From contig OZ244987.1 in the NCBI GenBank assembly GCA_965223105.1, positions 7,006,001-7,070,000 of the forward strand: a stretch of DNA of 64,000 bases, read 5' to 3'. Position numbers and translations under genes: made by a program. Below, in pieces: positions 9,447 through 18,654 of the stretch (position 1 is its first letter; the number at the start of each line of letters is the position of its first letter). The notes below the pieces were generated by a model. The model made no database searches and was not told the DNA's origin. It worked only from the letters and a program-made list of their open reading frames with translations. The DNA comes from JABDMH01 sp965223105. Its GTDB lineage: Bacteria; Bacteroidota; Bacteroidia; Chitinophagales; Saprospiraceae.

Positions 9447-9579
9447 ATCTAACATAGCATAAAAAGCAATAGCCAACGCCTGATACCAAACAGAAAATAA
9501 GATAAAATGAATGATTTCACAAAGACCAATAACAGCAGACTAGTAACGGCTACTGCTTTTATGCTCTAAACGTTTATGC
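9447..9579 (+). other. attC5 (end of tandem run)
   Basis: R'' and both arms are as in attC1, but R' is GTTTATGCTGC (G at 9572), belonging to a different cassette. The next R'' is GCAGCATAAC, its complement except for one extra T. Confidence 0.85.
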
Positions 9580-9588
9580 TGCATAAAT

Positions 9589-10392
9589 ATGAAATTACAT
9601 CAAAAGACATATCGCTGTAATACAATTCATGAATTACCAACAAGTAATTTTATTTCTGATTTAGAAAGAGGAATAAATCTCAAAGTAATCTTTGGAAGAA
9701 GGATCAAAAATCAGAGACAAAATATTGGTGAAAGTTGGCAGAAAGAGTTTCCAAATTATAGTATTGGCATCCATCTAGTGGAGGACGAAATAAATATTCA
9801 CAAGCTCATAACCTTCAAAGAAATGGATGAGAATTGGGAGTACTTCGAAAACTGCGCAGTTCAATACAGAAATTTGGCAACTATTAGAATAAATAAGCTT
9901 GCTAAACACTTAGGAATTGAAATTTTCAAAGGGTTCCCTCTAAAAACTCTTAATCCCTGGAAAAACACTTCTTACGAATCACATGGAAAAATTGATGACT
10001 GGAAGTACTATTTCCATGGATTTCATTGTTGTTTCGAAAATCTAATATCAGGTCAAACTATGGAAGTACCATTAACATATGGTTTAGAGTTTGGTGAATT
10101 AGACCCATATTTTTTCAGTAATTTCATCAATACTTCCCCAGAATTATCTAATCATGATGTAAAACTATACAACCTGTATAGAGATGGAAACCAAATTTTG
10201 GAAAGAATGTGTGAACTTGGAAAATTCATTGAAATTCAATCAAACATAGAGGGGATTAAAGGAATAACGACGAAAAAAGGCCACATCAATTCTCCAAGAA
10301 TATATAAAGAGGCCTTTGGAGGTGCCAAAATTCAAAAAGTAAATTTTAAATTGAAACGTAAACCTTGGTGGAAGAGAATACTAAGCAAATGA
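9589..10392 (+). CDS. Cassette-borne hypothetical protein, 267 aa
   Basis: Single gene of a cassette (9572-10457). ATG lies 17 bp after the core site, so there is almost no room for a private promoter. I do not recognise a family. The protein is soluble, rich in aromatic and charged residues, has no signal peptide or membrane segment, and ends in a basic tail (KLKRKPWWKRILSK). Its stop lies 4 bp before R'' of the next attC, the tight packing usual for cassettes. Function unknown. Confidence 0.8.
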   Translation: MKLHQKTYRCNTIHELPTSNFISDLERGINLKVIFGRRIKNQRQNIGESWQKEFPNYSIGIHLVEDEINIHKLITFKEMDENWEYFENCAVQYRNLATIRINKLAKHLGIEIFKGFPLKTLNPWKNTSYESHGKIDDWKYYFHGFHCCFENLISGQTMEVPLTYGLEFGELDPYFFSNFINTSPELSNHDVKLYNLYRDGNQILERMCELGKFIEIQSNIEGIKGITTKKGHINSPRIYKEAFGGAKIQKVNFKLKRKPWWKRILSK

Positions 10393-10396
10393 ATAC

Positions 10397-10466
10397 GCAG
10401 CATAACAATGCATGACCATGCCAGCCTTCCTTTGGTCGGCCGTCAGGTATGCTAACCGTTATCTGC
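10397..10466 (+). other. attC6
   Basis: R'' GCAGCATAAC (10397-10406) and R' GTTATCTGC (10458-10466). The inner arms GCATGACC and GGTATGC and the central GGCC palindrome fit a ~70-bp attC. Confidence 0.85.
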
Positions 10467-10993
10467 AAGGGGAATGAAAAATGAATATTGAGAAAATTGG
10501 AAATTTCAAATTGCCAGATGATTTCAAACAGATACTTGATCGGTTTGAACAGAAATTCAATGGTGAAGGATTCTCCCAATTTGCCTCATACATTGGAATT
10601 GATTGGGTAACTGACATAGACGAGGTAAGGGGTTATGAACTTGTACCATTTGAGGCAGAATTGCCATTTCCAACAGGTAGCAATGGTGAACATATGGGAT
10701 GGTTAAACCTTTGCCCTAATCAAAGAGAATTCAAAAAGCCATTTATTTGCTGGGCTCCTTTAGGCGGACATATTTTTTATCATGGAACAGAGGTTAAGCA
10801 AATTCTTGCTAATTCAATTTTCAATCTCCATAGTGGATAATCCGGCGATATTGACCCACCCATTCCAGTGATATTGACCCACCCATTCCGGTCAAGCTGA
10901 CCCACCCATTCCGGTGATATTGACCCACCCCCGGAAAGAGAGATCTGAGATAGGGAAGCCAAGAGCTAAGTTGCTAAAAAAAGCAGCTTAGAG

Positions 10994-12550
10994 ATGGCAG
11001 GAAAAACAAAGACAATGACTCAGATCAGAAAGATTCTATTAGGCCAACAGAAGGGCTGGTCCATTAGGAAAATATCGAAGCGTACAGGTATTGCCAGAAA
11101 CACGGTACGAACCTACTTGAGACGGGTGGAAGAGCAAGACGGGGATGTTAGCCAATTACTTGAACTGGATGATAGGATGTTGAGCCAGATTGTGCTAAGT
11201 CCATTAATTGAAGATGATCCTCGCTATGAAGCATTGGTTGCTCAGATGACTTATTTCGAAGAGCAATTGAGTAAAGTAGGGGTTACCAGAAAACTTCTCT
11301 GGGAAGAGTACCGGGAAAAGGATCCTAAAGGCTATGGGTACTCACAGTTCTGTGATCATCTCCATCAGTGGCACAAAGCTCATCAAGTAGTAATGCATAT
11401 GGAACACCAACCCGGTGAAATATTAGAGATTGACTATGCAGGTAAGAAGCTTAGTTATGTGGACGATTCGACGGGTGAAGTTATCGATTGCGAGTCGTTA
11501 ATCACGGTACTTCCCTACAGCTGTATGATCTATTTGGAGGCTGTACCCAATCAACAACAAGATCATTTAGTAGCAGCATTGGGACGGGCTCTGGAATATT
11601 ACCGAGGTGTTCCTCAGGCACTTAAAGTAGACAACATGCGTAGTGCAGTGACCAAGGCGGACCGGTATGAACCGACCTTTACTGAGTTGATGGATGAGTT
11701 TGCTCAACATTACCAAACTACTGCGATCACCGCGCGGGTGGGTAAACCGAGAGATAAATCCAGTGTAGAGAATAGTGTACGTATTGTCTACCAAGAGATT
11801 TATGCCAAATTACGGAACCGAATATTTTTCAGTATTGCCCAGATTAATGAGGCGATCCGGCCTTTGCTAGATCAGCTCAATCAAAAGAAGATGAGCGGTA
11901 AGGACTACAGTCGCAGAGATCTTTTCGAACTCCATGAGTACAGTACCCTGAACGATTTGCCATCATCTCGATTTATCGTTCGTAAAACCGCTGAATACAA
12001 AGTTCAGAAGAATTATCACATAATGTTAGGCGAGGACCGGCACTTCTACAGTGTCCCCTATCGATTAGTAGGTAAAAAGGTAAAGGTGCGCTACAGCTTT
12101 AAGCTGGTTGAGATTTATCATGACCATCTACGAGTAGCTGCTCATGAACGGATCCGTACTAAATATATGTGGTCAACCATCTCAGAGCATATGCCACCCA
12201 ATCATCAGCACTACCATGAGCAGCTTGGTTGGAAAGCTGAGGATATATTGGCCAAGGCCAGTAAAATTGGGGAGTACACTTTACAAGCGACTCAGCGCAT
12301 ACTGGAGCGTAAGATCTTTGTCCAACAAGCTTTTAGCTCCTGTTTGGGGCTGCAAAGTCTTACCAAAAAATACGGCAAAGATCGGCTGGAGTTGGCTTGT
12401 AAAAGAGCATTGTCAAACGGTGCAGTACCCACCTATAAGATCATTAAAAACATTCTTGATCTGCGCCTTGATCAAGCTGAGATCCAAAACAAAATAGATT
12501 TTATCACTCCTGAGCACGATAACATTCGTGGCCCTCAAAACTATCAGTAA
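10994..12550 (+). CDS. istA: IS21-family transposase IstA
   Basis: 518 aa. N-terminal helix-turn-helix (WSIRKISKRTGIARNTVRTYL, residues ~20-40) and an rve-type DDE integrase core with Asp in EILEIDYAGKK, Asp in KVDNMRSAV and Glu in DKSSVENSV. It catalyses strand transfer of the element with IstB. Intact; differs from the copy at 41439-42995 by at least one residue (YREKDP against YREQDP). Confidence 0.93.
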   Translation: MAGKTKTMTQIRKILLGQQKGWSIRKISKRTGIARNTVRTYLRRVEEQDGDVSQLLELDDRMLSQIVLSPLIEDDPRYEALVAQMTYFEEQLSKVGVTRKLLWEEYREKDPKGYGYSQFCDHLHQWHKAHQVVMHMEHQPGEILEIDYAGKKLSYVDDSTGEVIDCESLITVLPYSCMIYLEAVPNQQQDHLVAALGRALEYYRGVPQALKVDNMRSAVTKADRYEPTFTELMDEFAQHYQTTAITARVGKPRDKSSVENSVRIVYQEIYAKLRNRIFFSIAQINEAIRPLLDQLNQKKMSGKDYSRRDLFELHEYSTLNDLPSSRFIVRKTAEYKVQKNYHIMLGEDRHFYSVPYRLVGKKVKVRYSFKLVEIYHDHLRVAAHERIRTKYMWSTISEHMPPNHQHYHEQLGWKAEDILAKASKIGEYTLQATQRILERKIFVQQAFSSCLGLQSLTKKYGKDRLELACKRALSNGAVPTYKIIKNILDLRLDQAEIQNKIDFITPEHDNIRGPQNYQ

Positions 12551-12575
12551 CAGTAATAATTAGTAAAACAAAAAT

Positions 12576-13310
12576 GTGAATATCATGAATACTCAAGCGA
12601 CACTTGAACAAATGCAGCAGCTGCGCTTAGAAGGAATGGCTAAAAGTTATCAAGCTATTCTTGCTCTACCTTCTCACCAGCACCCTGAGGCACATCAGAT
12701 GCTGGCACAACTCATTCAACAGGAAAAAGAGTGGAAGATCGTTAAACGAACGCGTATGTACCTTAGGCTTAGTAAGCTCAGATATGCTGCCAGCTTGGAG
12801 GAGATTAAATGTTCCAAAAAGCGTAATCTCTCCAAAGATCAACTTGCATTATTTGCCGACTGCTCCTATATCAATCGAGCTGAAAACATTCTGATTACCG
12901 GTGCTACCGGTTGTGGTAAATCTTACTTAGCCTGTGCTTTGGGACATCAGGCCTGTTTACTGGGCTATAAGGTTCTGTATTTAAATATGACACGCTTTGT
13001 CGAAAAACTCACCTTAGCCAAAATTGATGGATCGGTTATTAAAGTTTACAACCAAATTGAGAAGATTCCTTTGCTCGTTCTTGATGACTTTGGCTTGCAG
13101 CCATTGGAACCCTCGGTGAGATTATCGCTGCTACAAATTTTGGAGGATCGATATGGTAAAAGGTCAACCATAATTGCATCTCAGTTACCCATCAACAAAT
13201 GGCACGAATACATCGCCGATGGTACACTGGCCGATGCTATCCTCGATCGACTAACCGCCAAGTTCCATCGAATTGAACTCAAAGGAGAATCACTCAGAAA
13301 GAACAACTAA
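12576..13310 (+). CDS. istB: IS21-family helper ATPase IstB
   Basis: 244 aa from GTG 12576; ATG 12585 is an equally plausible start. AAA+ ATPase with Walker A GATGCGKSY and Walker B LLVLDDFG, related to DnaC. It assists IstA in target selection. It follows istA by 25 bp in the same operon. Confidence 0.93.
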   Translation: MNIMNTQATLEQMQQLRLEGMAKSYQAILALPSHQHPEAHQMLAQLIQQEKEWKIVKRTRMYLRLSKLRYAASLEEIKCSKKRNLSKDQLALFADCSYINRAENILITGATGCGKSYLACALGHQACLLGYKVLYLNMTRFVEKLTLAKIDGSVIKVYNQIEKIPLLVLDDFGLQPLEPSVRLSLLQILEDRYGKRSTIIASQLPINKWHEYIADGTLADAILDRLTAKFHRIELKGESLRKNN

Positions 13311-14071
13311 ACGGGATTTAACCAATGGATAGCCAAATGTAGGCCTGTTTTGAGAATCAGTAAAGGGTATATAAACAAACACAGTCGGCCACAAGGCCTC
13401 CTTCTGTTTGCCCTTGACTGAATCCCAAAACATACTCATCGGTGGCTTATCCTTTGATCAAATCCAACCGCTGTCAAATCCAATATCATTATGGCAAATC
13501 CAAAGATTTTAACGACTTTTAAATCATGAATTTTAAACCCTTGTCTCTCTCATCTTTCTAACCCCACTTAGGGTGGGTCAATATGGCCGGAATGGTGGGT
13601 CAGCATCAGCGGAATCTGCACATAGTCCAAAATATGAAGACATAGATACGGAATTCCTAAAAGAATTGGGAATCCATATTGAAACTGCGAACAAACCGAT
13701 TCTGGTTAATTATGAAGATGAGCCACTAAATAAAATTCCTTTGTCTCTACCTGAAGGATACCAATATGAAATCACTTCAGACGGAGTTGGGGTGATTGCT
13801 AATAGTGATCATTTCTCAAATGAATATACCTACGAACAATCTGAGAATTCAATTGAGGAATATCTCGAACTAGCAAAACAAAACTTCGATAAATCTTACT
13901 TTGCAACTTCTCTCTTCCTCTTAAAAGAAGCCTACTATAAAAACTACTATAGCGGAATCAACCGAAATCAAATTTTTGAATTGCTTAAATTAAAGGAAAT
14001 AACATATAAAAAACTGCAAATGGAAGAAGCAGCAAAACAAGTTGATCGAATGTTAATACAAATGAAACCCA

Positions 14072-14145
14072 GCAGATAACAGGCCGTGACCATGCCATGC
14101 CTGCTGTCGCGACGGCACGTCAGGTACGGCCGGACCGTTCGCTGC
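14072..14145 (+). other. attC7
   Basis: R'' GCAGATAAC (14072-14080) is the exact complement of this cassette's own start GTTATCTGC at 10458, although 3.6 kb and an IS lie between. R' is GTTCGCTGC (14137). The arms GGCCGTGACC and GGTACGGCC pair. Confidence 0.9.
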
Positions 14146-14172
14146 AAGCAGAAAAAATAAACCAAAAAACAC

Positions 14173-17100
14173 ATGAATCCAATAACCGAAAAATCAGGTA
14201 AAAATATTCTCACTCAATTAGTACCAAATGACCAAACGGAATTTGATACTCCTGAGGATGTTTTGGATTCATGGATAAATCAATTTCAAATTCAGAAAGA
14301 AAATTTAGATGAAGGAAGTAAGGGATTAAGAAATCCTCAAGTTGGGGCGTTTTATTCGATTTTATCTCATTGGACATTATCAGCAGAAATAGGGACTGTA
14401 GTTCTACCAACAGGGACAGGTAAAACAGAAACTATGTTAGCTGCTTATGTTTCCGAAGGATTAAAAAAGCTTTTGATAATTGTCCCTACCGACCCATTAA
14501 GAAAACAGATTTCTCAGAAGTTCCTAAAACTTGGATTACTCAATCTTTTGGGACTAATGGGAGATGAAATAAAATACCCAATTGTTGGAATTGTTAATAG
14601 TAAATTTGATTCCGTAGAAAGTGCTAATTCCTTTTTGCAGAAATCAAATGTAATAGTGGCTACTGCAAGTATTATGGCAAGAATGGACTTAGAAGTTCTT
14701 GACTCCTTCAATACAAATTGTACCCATCTATTTATAGATGAGGCTCATCACACAGAAGCTAAAACTTGGAAAAAAATAAGAGACTCATTTAAAGAGAAAA
14801 AGATAATCCAATTCACAGCAACGCCGTTTAGAAACGATAACAAAAAGATTGAAGGGAAAATAATATATAATTACCCGCTAAGAAAAGCCCAAGAAGAAGG
14901 CTACTTTAAACCTATAAACTTTGTCAAAATCTATGAATATTCGACTCCTAAGATGGACAGTGCCATCGCTTCCCGAGCTGTAGAACAACTAAGAAACGAT
15001 AAGCAGAATTATGCTCATATTCTATTGGCAAGAGTGGCTACTCAAAAAAGAGCAGATGAAGTTTTTGAAATTTACAGTCAGTATAGCGATGAATTTAGAG
15101 TAGTTAAAATTCATTCGGGAATGAAAGCACGTCCCAAAAGAGAAGCCCATCAAAAAATTGTTGCAAAAGAGGTTGATATCATAGTATGTGTAGACATGCT
15201 TGGAGAAGGTTTTGATTTACCACAATTAAAAATTGCCGCGTTTCATGACATAAGGAAAAGCCTACCCATTACCTTGCAATTCGTTGGACGGTTTACGAGG
15301 ACACAACATGATGAGCAACTTGGTAACGCTTCGATTATCGTGAATCTTGCAAATGTTGAAGTAAGCAACGAATTAGATGATTTATATTCAAGAGACCCTG
15401 ACTGGAACAAACTACTTCCTTATCTAAGTGAAAGTCGAACACAACAAGAGATTGATTTATACAATTTTGTTTCGGGGTTTCAGGGCAACGAGGATTTTCC
15501 AATTTCTATTCAAAGCTTTAAACCCGCCTTGAGTACAGTTGTATTTAAAAATCATACAACATCATGGTTTCCGACTAACTATGAAAAAGGTATATCTCCA
15601 TCACAAGATTTTGAAGTATTACGTCACACCCTAAATTCTGAAGAGAAAATATTGGTAATTGTGTACGCAACAAAAATCCCTACTGATTGGGTAGATAACG
15701 ATTTAATTTCAGATTTAATTTGGGGGTTCTATGTGGTTTACTGGGAGACAAGGAATAATTTGCTTTTCATACATAGTTCGGACAATAGCAGCCTCCATAT
15801 AAGTTTAGCAAAATCAATTATTGGAGAGCAAGCTGAATTAATCAATGGAGATAATGGGGGAAGAATTTTTAGAACATTAAGTGGTATTCAGCGATTCAAG
15901 CTGCAAAATGTAGGACTAACAGAAATTATTGGAAAGCTAATTAGATTTGTAATGAGAGTTGGTTCTGACATAGAACCTGCATTGAGCAGAAGCCAAATTC
16001 AACGAGCTAAAAAAGCAATGATTTTTGGTTCTGGATATGAAAATGGTTCTCCAATTTCAATTGGATGTTCATTTAAGGGAAGAATTTGGTCAAGACGAAA
16101 AAATGACATTTCCACTTTTGTCAAATGGTGTAAACATGTCGGGAATAAAATAACTAATGAAGATATTGACGCTAACGAAGTTTTAAAAGCAGCATTAGTT
16201 CCTAAAGCTGTTTCTGAATGCCCTCAATTGTATCCTTTCATGATTGATTGGGGAAAAGACATTTACTCGCAATCTGAAACAAAATATTCTTTTGTTATTC
16301 AAGATTCTGAATATCAATTATATAATACAGATATCATTTTGGTTAATCCGTCTGACCGAGGAAATATTCGGTTCGGATTAAAAAGTCAACAAACTACTTT
16401 TGTAGAATTAGAATTAGAGATTTTTGATTCTGGCAGAGGATATTCAGATTTTAGGTTTAATAAAGTCAATCCGAATATTGATGTATTTGTTAAGTACGGA
16501 ACAAAAACAGAAAAAATAGAAGATTATTTCTACAAAGACACACCTCCGATTTGGTTTGCCAATGGAGACTATTTAGAGGGCAACAGTTATATACAACTTC
16601 AAGATTCACTAAATCCATTCCCAAAAGAAGATATTATTGCTTGGGATTGGACTGGAGTAGATTTAAGTGTAGAATCACAAGGAGTAGGTAAAATCCAAAA
16701 TTCGATTCAATTTAAAACATTCGAGTTATTAAAGAATAATGAATTTGATTATGATGTTTTATTCGATGACGATGATACTGGAGAGATAGCAGATATTGTC
16801 GCAATAAAAGTTTTAGAGAACAAAATACTGATTGAGCTATACCATTTAAAGTTTGCAATCGAAGGTGTGACAAGCAGAAGAATAGATAATCTTTATCAGG
16901 TTTGTGGTCAAGCTCAAAAGTCTGTCAATTGGAAATTCAAAAAAGGAAAAGAGTTTCTTGAACACTTATTGAGAAGAGAAGCATTACGCATTGATAGAGG
17001 GGCAAGTTCAAGATTTGAAAAAGGAACTAAAGATGACTTAATTCATATTATTGACTTAGTGAATAATCGTGTTCCACTTGAATTTGAAATTTCAATAGTG

Positions 17101-17217
17101 CAACCTGGAATTTCTAAGGCGAATATTTCCGAAAATCAGTTGACTTTACTTGGGGTTGTTGAAACTTACTTAATGGAAAGAGCCTTGATTAAACTAAAAG
17201 TAATTGGAAGTGAATAA
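14173..17217 (+). CDS. Large SF2 DEAD/DEAH-box helicase protein, candidate defence gene
   Basis: 1014 aa. Superfamily 2 motifs are all present: Walker A PTGTGKT (79-85), DEAH near 190, TATPF near 217, and motif VI QFVGRFTRT near 369. The long C-terminal half has no motif I know well. Near residues 873-892 a strand-rich stretch, ADIVAIK...LIELYHLK, followed by LYQVCGQA, resembles the D...ExK arrangement of PD-(D/E)XK nucleases. That nuclease reading is inference. The gene is alone in its cassette (14137-17289) and starts 36 bp after the core site. Helicase-nuclease proteins of this size in mobile arrays often act against phage or plasmid DNA, but nothing here proves that role. No methylase or partner gene lies next to it. 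Confidence 0.75.
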   Translation: MNPITEKSGKNILTQLVPNDQTEFDTPEDVLDSWINQFQIQKENLDEGSKGLRNPQVGAFYSILSHWTLSAEIGTVVLPTGTGKTETMLAAYVSEGLKKLLIIVPTDPLRKQISQKFLKLGLLNLLGLMGDEIKYPIVGIVNSKFDSVESANSFLQKSNVIVATASIMARMDLEVLDSFNTNCTHLFIDEAHHTEAKTWKKIRDSFKEKKIIQFTATPFRNDNKKIEGKIIYNYPLRKAQEEGYFKPINFVKIYEYSTPKMDSAIASRAVEQLRNDKQNYAHILLARVATQKRADEVFEIYSQYSDEFRVVKIHSGMKARPKREAHQKIVAKEVDIIVCVDMLGEGFDLPQLKIAAFHDIRKSLPITLQFVGRFTRTQHDEQLGNASIIVNLANVEVSNELDDLYSRDPDWNKLLPYLSESRTQQEIDLYNFVSGFQGNEDFPISIQSFKPALSTVVFKNHTTSWFPTNYEKGISPSQDFEVLRHTLNSEEKILVIVYATKIPTDWVDNDLISDLIWGFYVVYWETRNNLLFIHSSDNSSLHISLAKSIIGEQAELINGDNGGRIFRTLSGIQRFKLQNVGLTEIIGKLIRFVMRVGSDIEPALSRSQIQRAKKAMIFGSGYENGSPISIGCSFKGRIWSRRKNDISTFVKWCKHVGNKITNEDIDANEVLKAALVPKAVSECPQLYPFMIDWGKDIYSQSETKYSFVIQDSEYQLYNTDIILVNPSDRGNIRFGLKSQQTTFVELELEIFDSGRGYSDFRFNKVNPNIDVFVKYGTKTEKIEDYFYKDTPPIWFANGDYLEGNSYIQLQDSLNPFPKEDIIAWDWTGVDLSVESQGVGKIQNSIQFKTFELLKNNEFDYDVLFDDDDTGEIADIVAIKVLENKILIELYHLKFAIEGVTSRRIDNLYQVCGQAQKSVNWKFKKGKEFLEHLLRREALRIDRGASSRFEKGTKDDLIHIIDLVNNRVPLEFEISIVQPGISKANISENQLTLLGVVETYLMERALIKLKVIGSE

Positions 17218-17227
17218 AAAGAAGCCA

Positions 17228-17298
17228 GCAGCGAACAAAGGCTATGATGTCCATGCCTCCTAAACGTCGGCACGGCACATAGCCAAACCGTTACCCAT
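17228..17298 (+). other. attC8
   Basis: R'' GCAGCGAAC (17228-17236) complements GTTCGCTGC of the cassette start at 14137. R' GTTACCCAT starts at 17290. The arms GGCTATG and CATAGCC pair. Confidence 0.9.
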
Positions 17299-17396
17299 AA
17301 TAAAAAAGAATATTCGTTCAAATAAAACTTGAAACATATAGATCAGATAGTACAAGTACCAAGCACAAACTTTGAACAATATCGAAGCGAAATAAA

Positions 17397-17843
17397 ATGA
17401 TTCGATTTCTCCTTCTATTGGGATCCTTGATTCTACTGACCTGTAACAATAGGACAGCATTAAACTTATCGGACTCTAAGACCCACGAGATTAATAACGA
17501 ATTGGCCCTTGAACTAAAGAAAGCAAAGGAGGCGATTGTCAGTGTGAGGGGCAAAATTGAGAGTATGGTTAGGGATAAAGATGATCATGAAATGCCTTAT
17601 GAAATACTTGTAACACAAAAAGAAGCGAGGAAAATCAAGGCAGAAGCAGCGGAGATTTTGGAAGCACACTCGGAGAACTGGAAATATATAAGATCTTTGG
17701 AGGAAATTCTTACAAGCTGTGAGAATCAAGAATCCAAATGGGACGAATACTGCTTTAAAAATATGCCATGGTTTGGCGTCGAACCGATTTTAAATGTTTG
17801 GATTAGTAAATACGACGAAGCATTAAATAGAATAAGGGAATGA
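17397..17843 (+). CDS. Cassette-borne small lipoprotein, 148 aa
   Basis: Begins with a lipoprotein signal peptide (MIRFLLLLGSLILLTC) with a lipobox-like LLTC, so it is probably anchored in the membrane and exposed to the periplasm. The rest is charged and helical, with a coiled-coil-like middle (ELALELKKAKEAI). I do not recognise a family. It starts about 107 bp after the core site, leaving room for a promoter. Confidence 0.75.
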   Translation: MIRFLLLLGSLILLTCNNRTALNLSDSKTHEINNELALELKKAKEAIVSVRGKIESMVRDKDDHEMPYEILVTQKEARKIKAEAAEILEAHSENWKYIRSLEEILTSCENQESKWDEYCFKNMPWFGVEPILNVWISKYDEALNRIRE

Positions 17844-17853
17844 TTGGTATACT

Positions 17854-17925
17854 ATGGGTAACATTGCACGACCACGGCATGCCTCCTTCGTCGTCACAGC
17901 CGGGTGTGCGATGACGTTATGTGGG
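17854..17925 (+). other. attC9
   Basis: R'' ATGGGTAAC (17854-17862) complements GTTACCCAT at 17290. R' GTTATGTGGG starts at 17916. Confidence 0.88.
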
Positions 17926-17992
17926 ATAGCAAAGGAAAGATCTAATTGCAAGTATTACCAAATATTGGTAACTTTGAAGAAAAAATGACATC

Positions 17993-18244
17993 ATGGGGAA
18001 AAATACATCAGTTTCATTGGGTAAGCATTTTGAAGAGTTCGTTCAATATAGAATCAAAGAAGGAAGGTACAAGAATGCAAGTGAAGTAATCAGAGCTGGA
18101 CTAAGGTTATTAGAAGAAGAAGAGCAAAAATTCTATGCATTGAAATCAGCAATTGAAGAAGGTATTGATAGTGGCATAGCTGTTGATTTTGAACCAAATA
18201 AATTCTTAGAACAAATCAAGAAAGAACGAAGAATGAATGGCTAA
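17993..18244 (+). CDS. parD: ParD-type antitoxin
   Basis: 83 aa. Ribbon-helix-helix N-terminus (TSVSLGKHFEEFVQYRIKEG) and the typical ParD segment YKNASEVIRAGLRLLEEEE. The C-terminal tail would cover the toxin. It overlaps the next gene by 8 bp, the usual ParDE arrangement, and probably represses its own promoter. Confidence 0.9.
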   Translation: MGKNTSVSLGKHFEEFVQYRIKEGRYKNASEVIRAGLRLLEEEEQKFYALKSAIEEGIDSGIAVDFEPNKFLEQIKKERRMNG

Positions 18245-18539
18245 TTACAAATTAACCAAGAAGGCTGTTCAAGATCTCAAACAAATCTGGGATTACACGT
18301 TTGACAATTGGTCTGAAAATCAAGCTGATAAATACTATGGAGATATAATAAAGCACTGTTCAGAACTTGCCAATAATCCAACAGCAGGAAGACAATATGA
18401 ACAGCTTTTGAGTGGATTAAGAGGATCGAAAGTGAACAAGCATATAGTCTTTTATAGACAACTGTCTGAATATGAAATTGAAGTAGACAGAATCCTTCAT
18501 GAACGAATGGATTTGAAAACAAGATTATTGGAAGAATGA
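18237..18539 (+). CDS. parE: ParE-type toxin (RelE/ParE superfamily)
   Basis: 100 aa, with the ParE core: LTKKAVQDLKQIWDYT, NPTAGRQYEQLLSGLRGSKVNKHIVFY and the C-terminal ILHERMD. ParE toxins inhibit DNA gyrase. Together with ParD it fills one cassette; such pairs stabilise cassette arrays by killing cells that lose them (general knowledge). Confidence 0.9.
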   Translation: MANYKLTKKAVQDLKQIWDYTFDNWSENQADKYYGDIIKHCSELANNPTAGRQYEQLLSGLRGSKVNKHIVFYRQLSEYEIEVDRILHERMDLKTRLLEE

Positions 18540-18542
18540 GTA

Positions 18543-18617
18543 CCCCACATAACAAGCGATACCACATCAGCCACCCTAACGGGATGGCCGCCGGGTATCG
18601 CCAGAACGTTGTGCCGC
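18543..18617 (+). other. attC10
   Basis: R'' CCCCACATAAC (18543-18553) complements GTTATGTGGG at 17916. R' GTTGTGCCGC starts at 18608. The arms GCGATACC and GGTATCGC pair perfectly. Confidence 0.92.
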
Positions 18618-18654
18618 ATACCATGTCCAATATTTCGACTATCTAAATTTTCGA

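Larger units (their letters stand above)
502..9571 (+). repeat. Five tandem copies of one HUH-transposase integron cassette
   Basis: Units start at 502, 2321, 4140, 5959 and about 7757, with a period of 1819 bp. Unit 5 starts 25 bp early because the preceding attC is deleted. Each unit begins GTTAGATGTA (unit 5 lacks the first four bases) and its R'' box reads TACATCTAAC, the exact reverse complement, the signature of an excisable integron cassette. The encoded proteins are identical in all five units and the DNA looks identical on reading. Each unit has a zinc-ribbon gene, an HUH transposase gene, a ~210-bp tail and the attC. Either repeated integration at attI or unequal recombination could produce this. 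An assembly duplication is less likely because the fourth junction differs. Confidence 0.93.
10834..13620 (+). mobile_element. IS21-like element, copy 1 (2787 bp)
   Basis: The ends are TGGATAATCCGGCGAT... and ...CAGCGGAATCTGCA, i.e. TG...CA with imperfect inverted repeats that both run into TGACCCACC. Several further copies of the TGACCCACCC motif with ATTCCGG lie inside both ends, as is usual for IS21 multiple terminal binding sites. A 5-bp duplication CATAG flanks it (10829-10833, 13621-13625). It carries istA and istB. Bases 13311-13560 between istB and the right end hold no gene. A second copy of equal length lies at 40369-43155 in opposite orientation. Confidence 0.93.
10481..14079 (+). 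pseudogene. 268-aa cassette gene split by an IS21-like element
   Basis: The 5' part (10481-10833, 117 codons plus 2 bases) and 3' part (13626-14079) rejoin in frame when the element and one CATAG duplication are removed. The junction codon becomes AGT (Ser), followed by PKYEDID. The restored protein has 268 aa. The N-terminal half contains a segment resembling SUKH/SMI1-type small proteins (CWAPLGGHIFYHGTEVK), but I would not assign the family; the C-terminal half looks helical and TPR-like. The stop TAA (14077-14079) is built from the R'' box of attC7. The interruption should abolish function, and excision would have to be precise to restore it. Confidence 0.8.

Noticed and set aside
502..9571. 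Tandem block as a simple IS array or CRISPR-like repeat
   Set aside because: Units are bounded by complementary attC core sites, contain no spacers, and show no IS91 termini.
502..9571. Assembly artefact for the fivefold repeat
   Set aside because: The fourth junction carries a distinct 25-bp deletion and the final R' differs, which a simple duplicated contig would not produce; still worth confirming with long reads.
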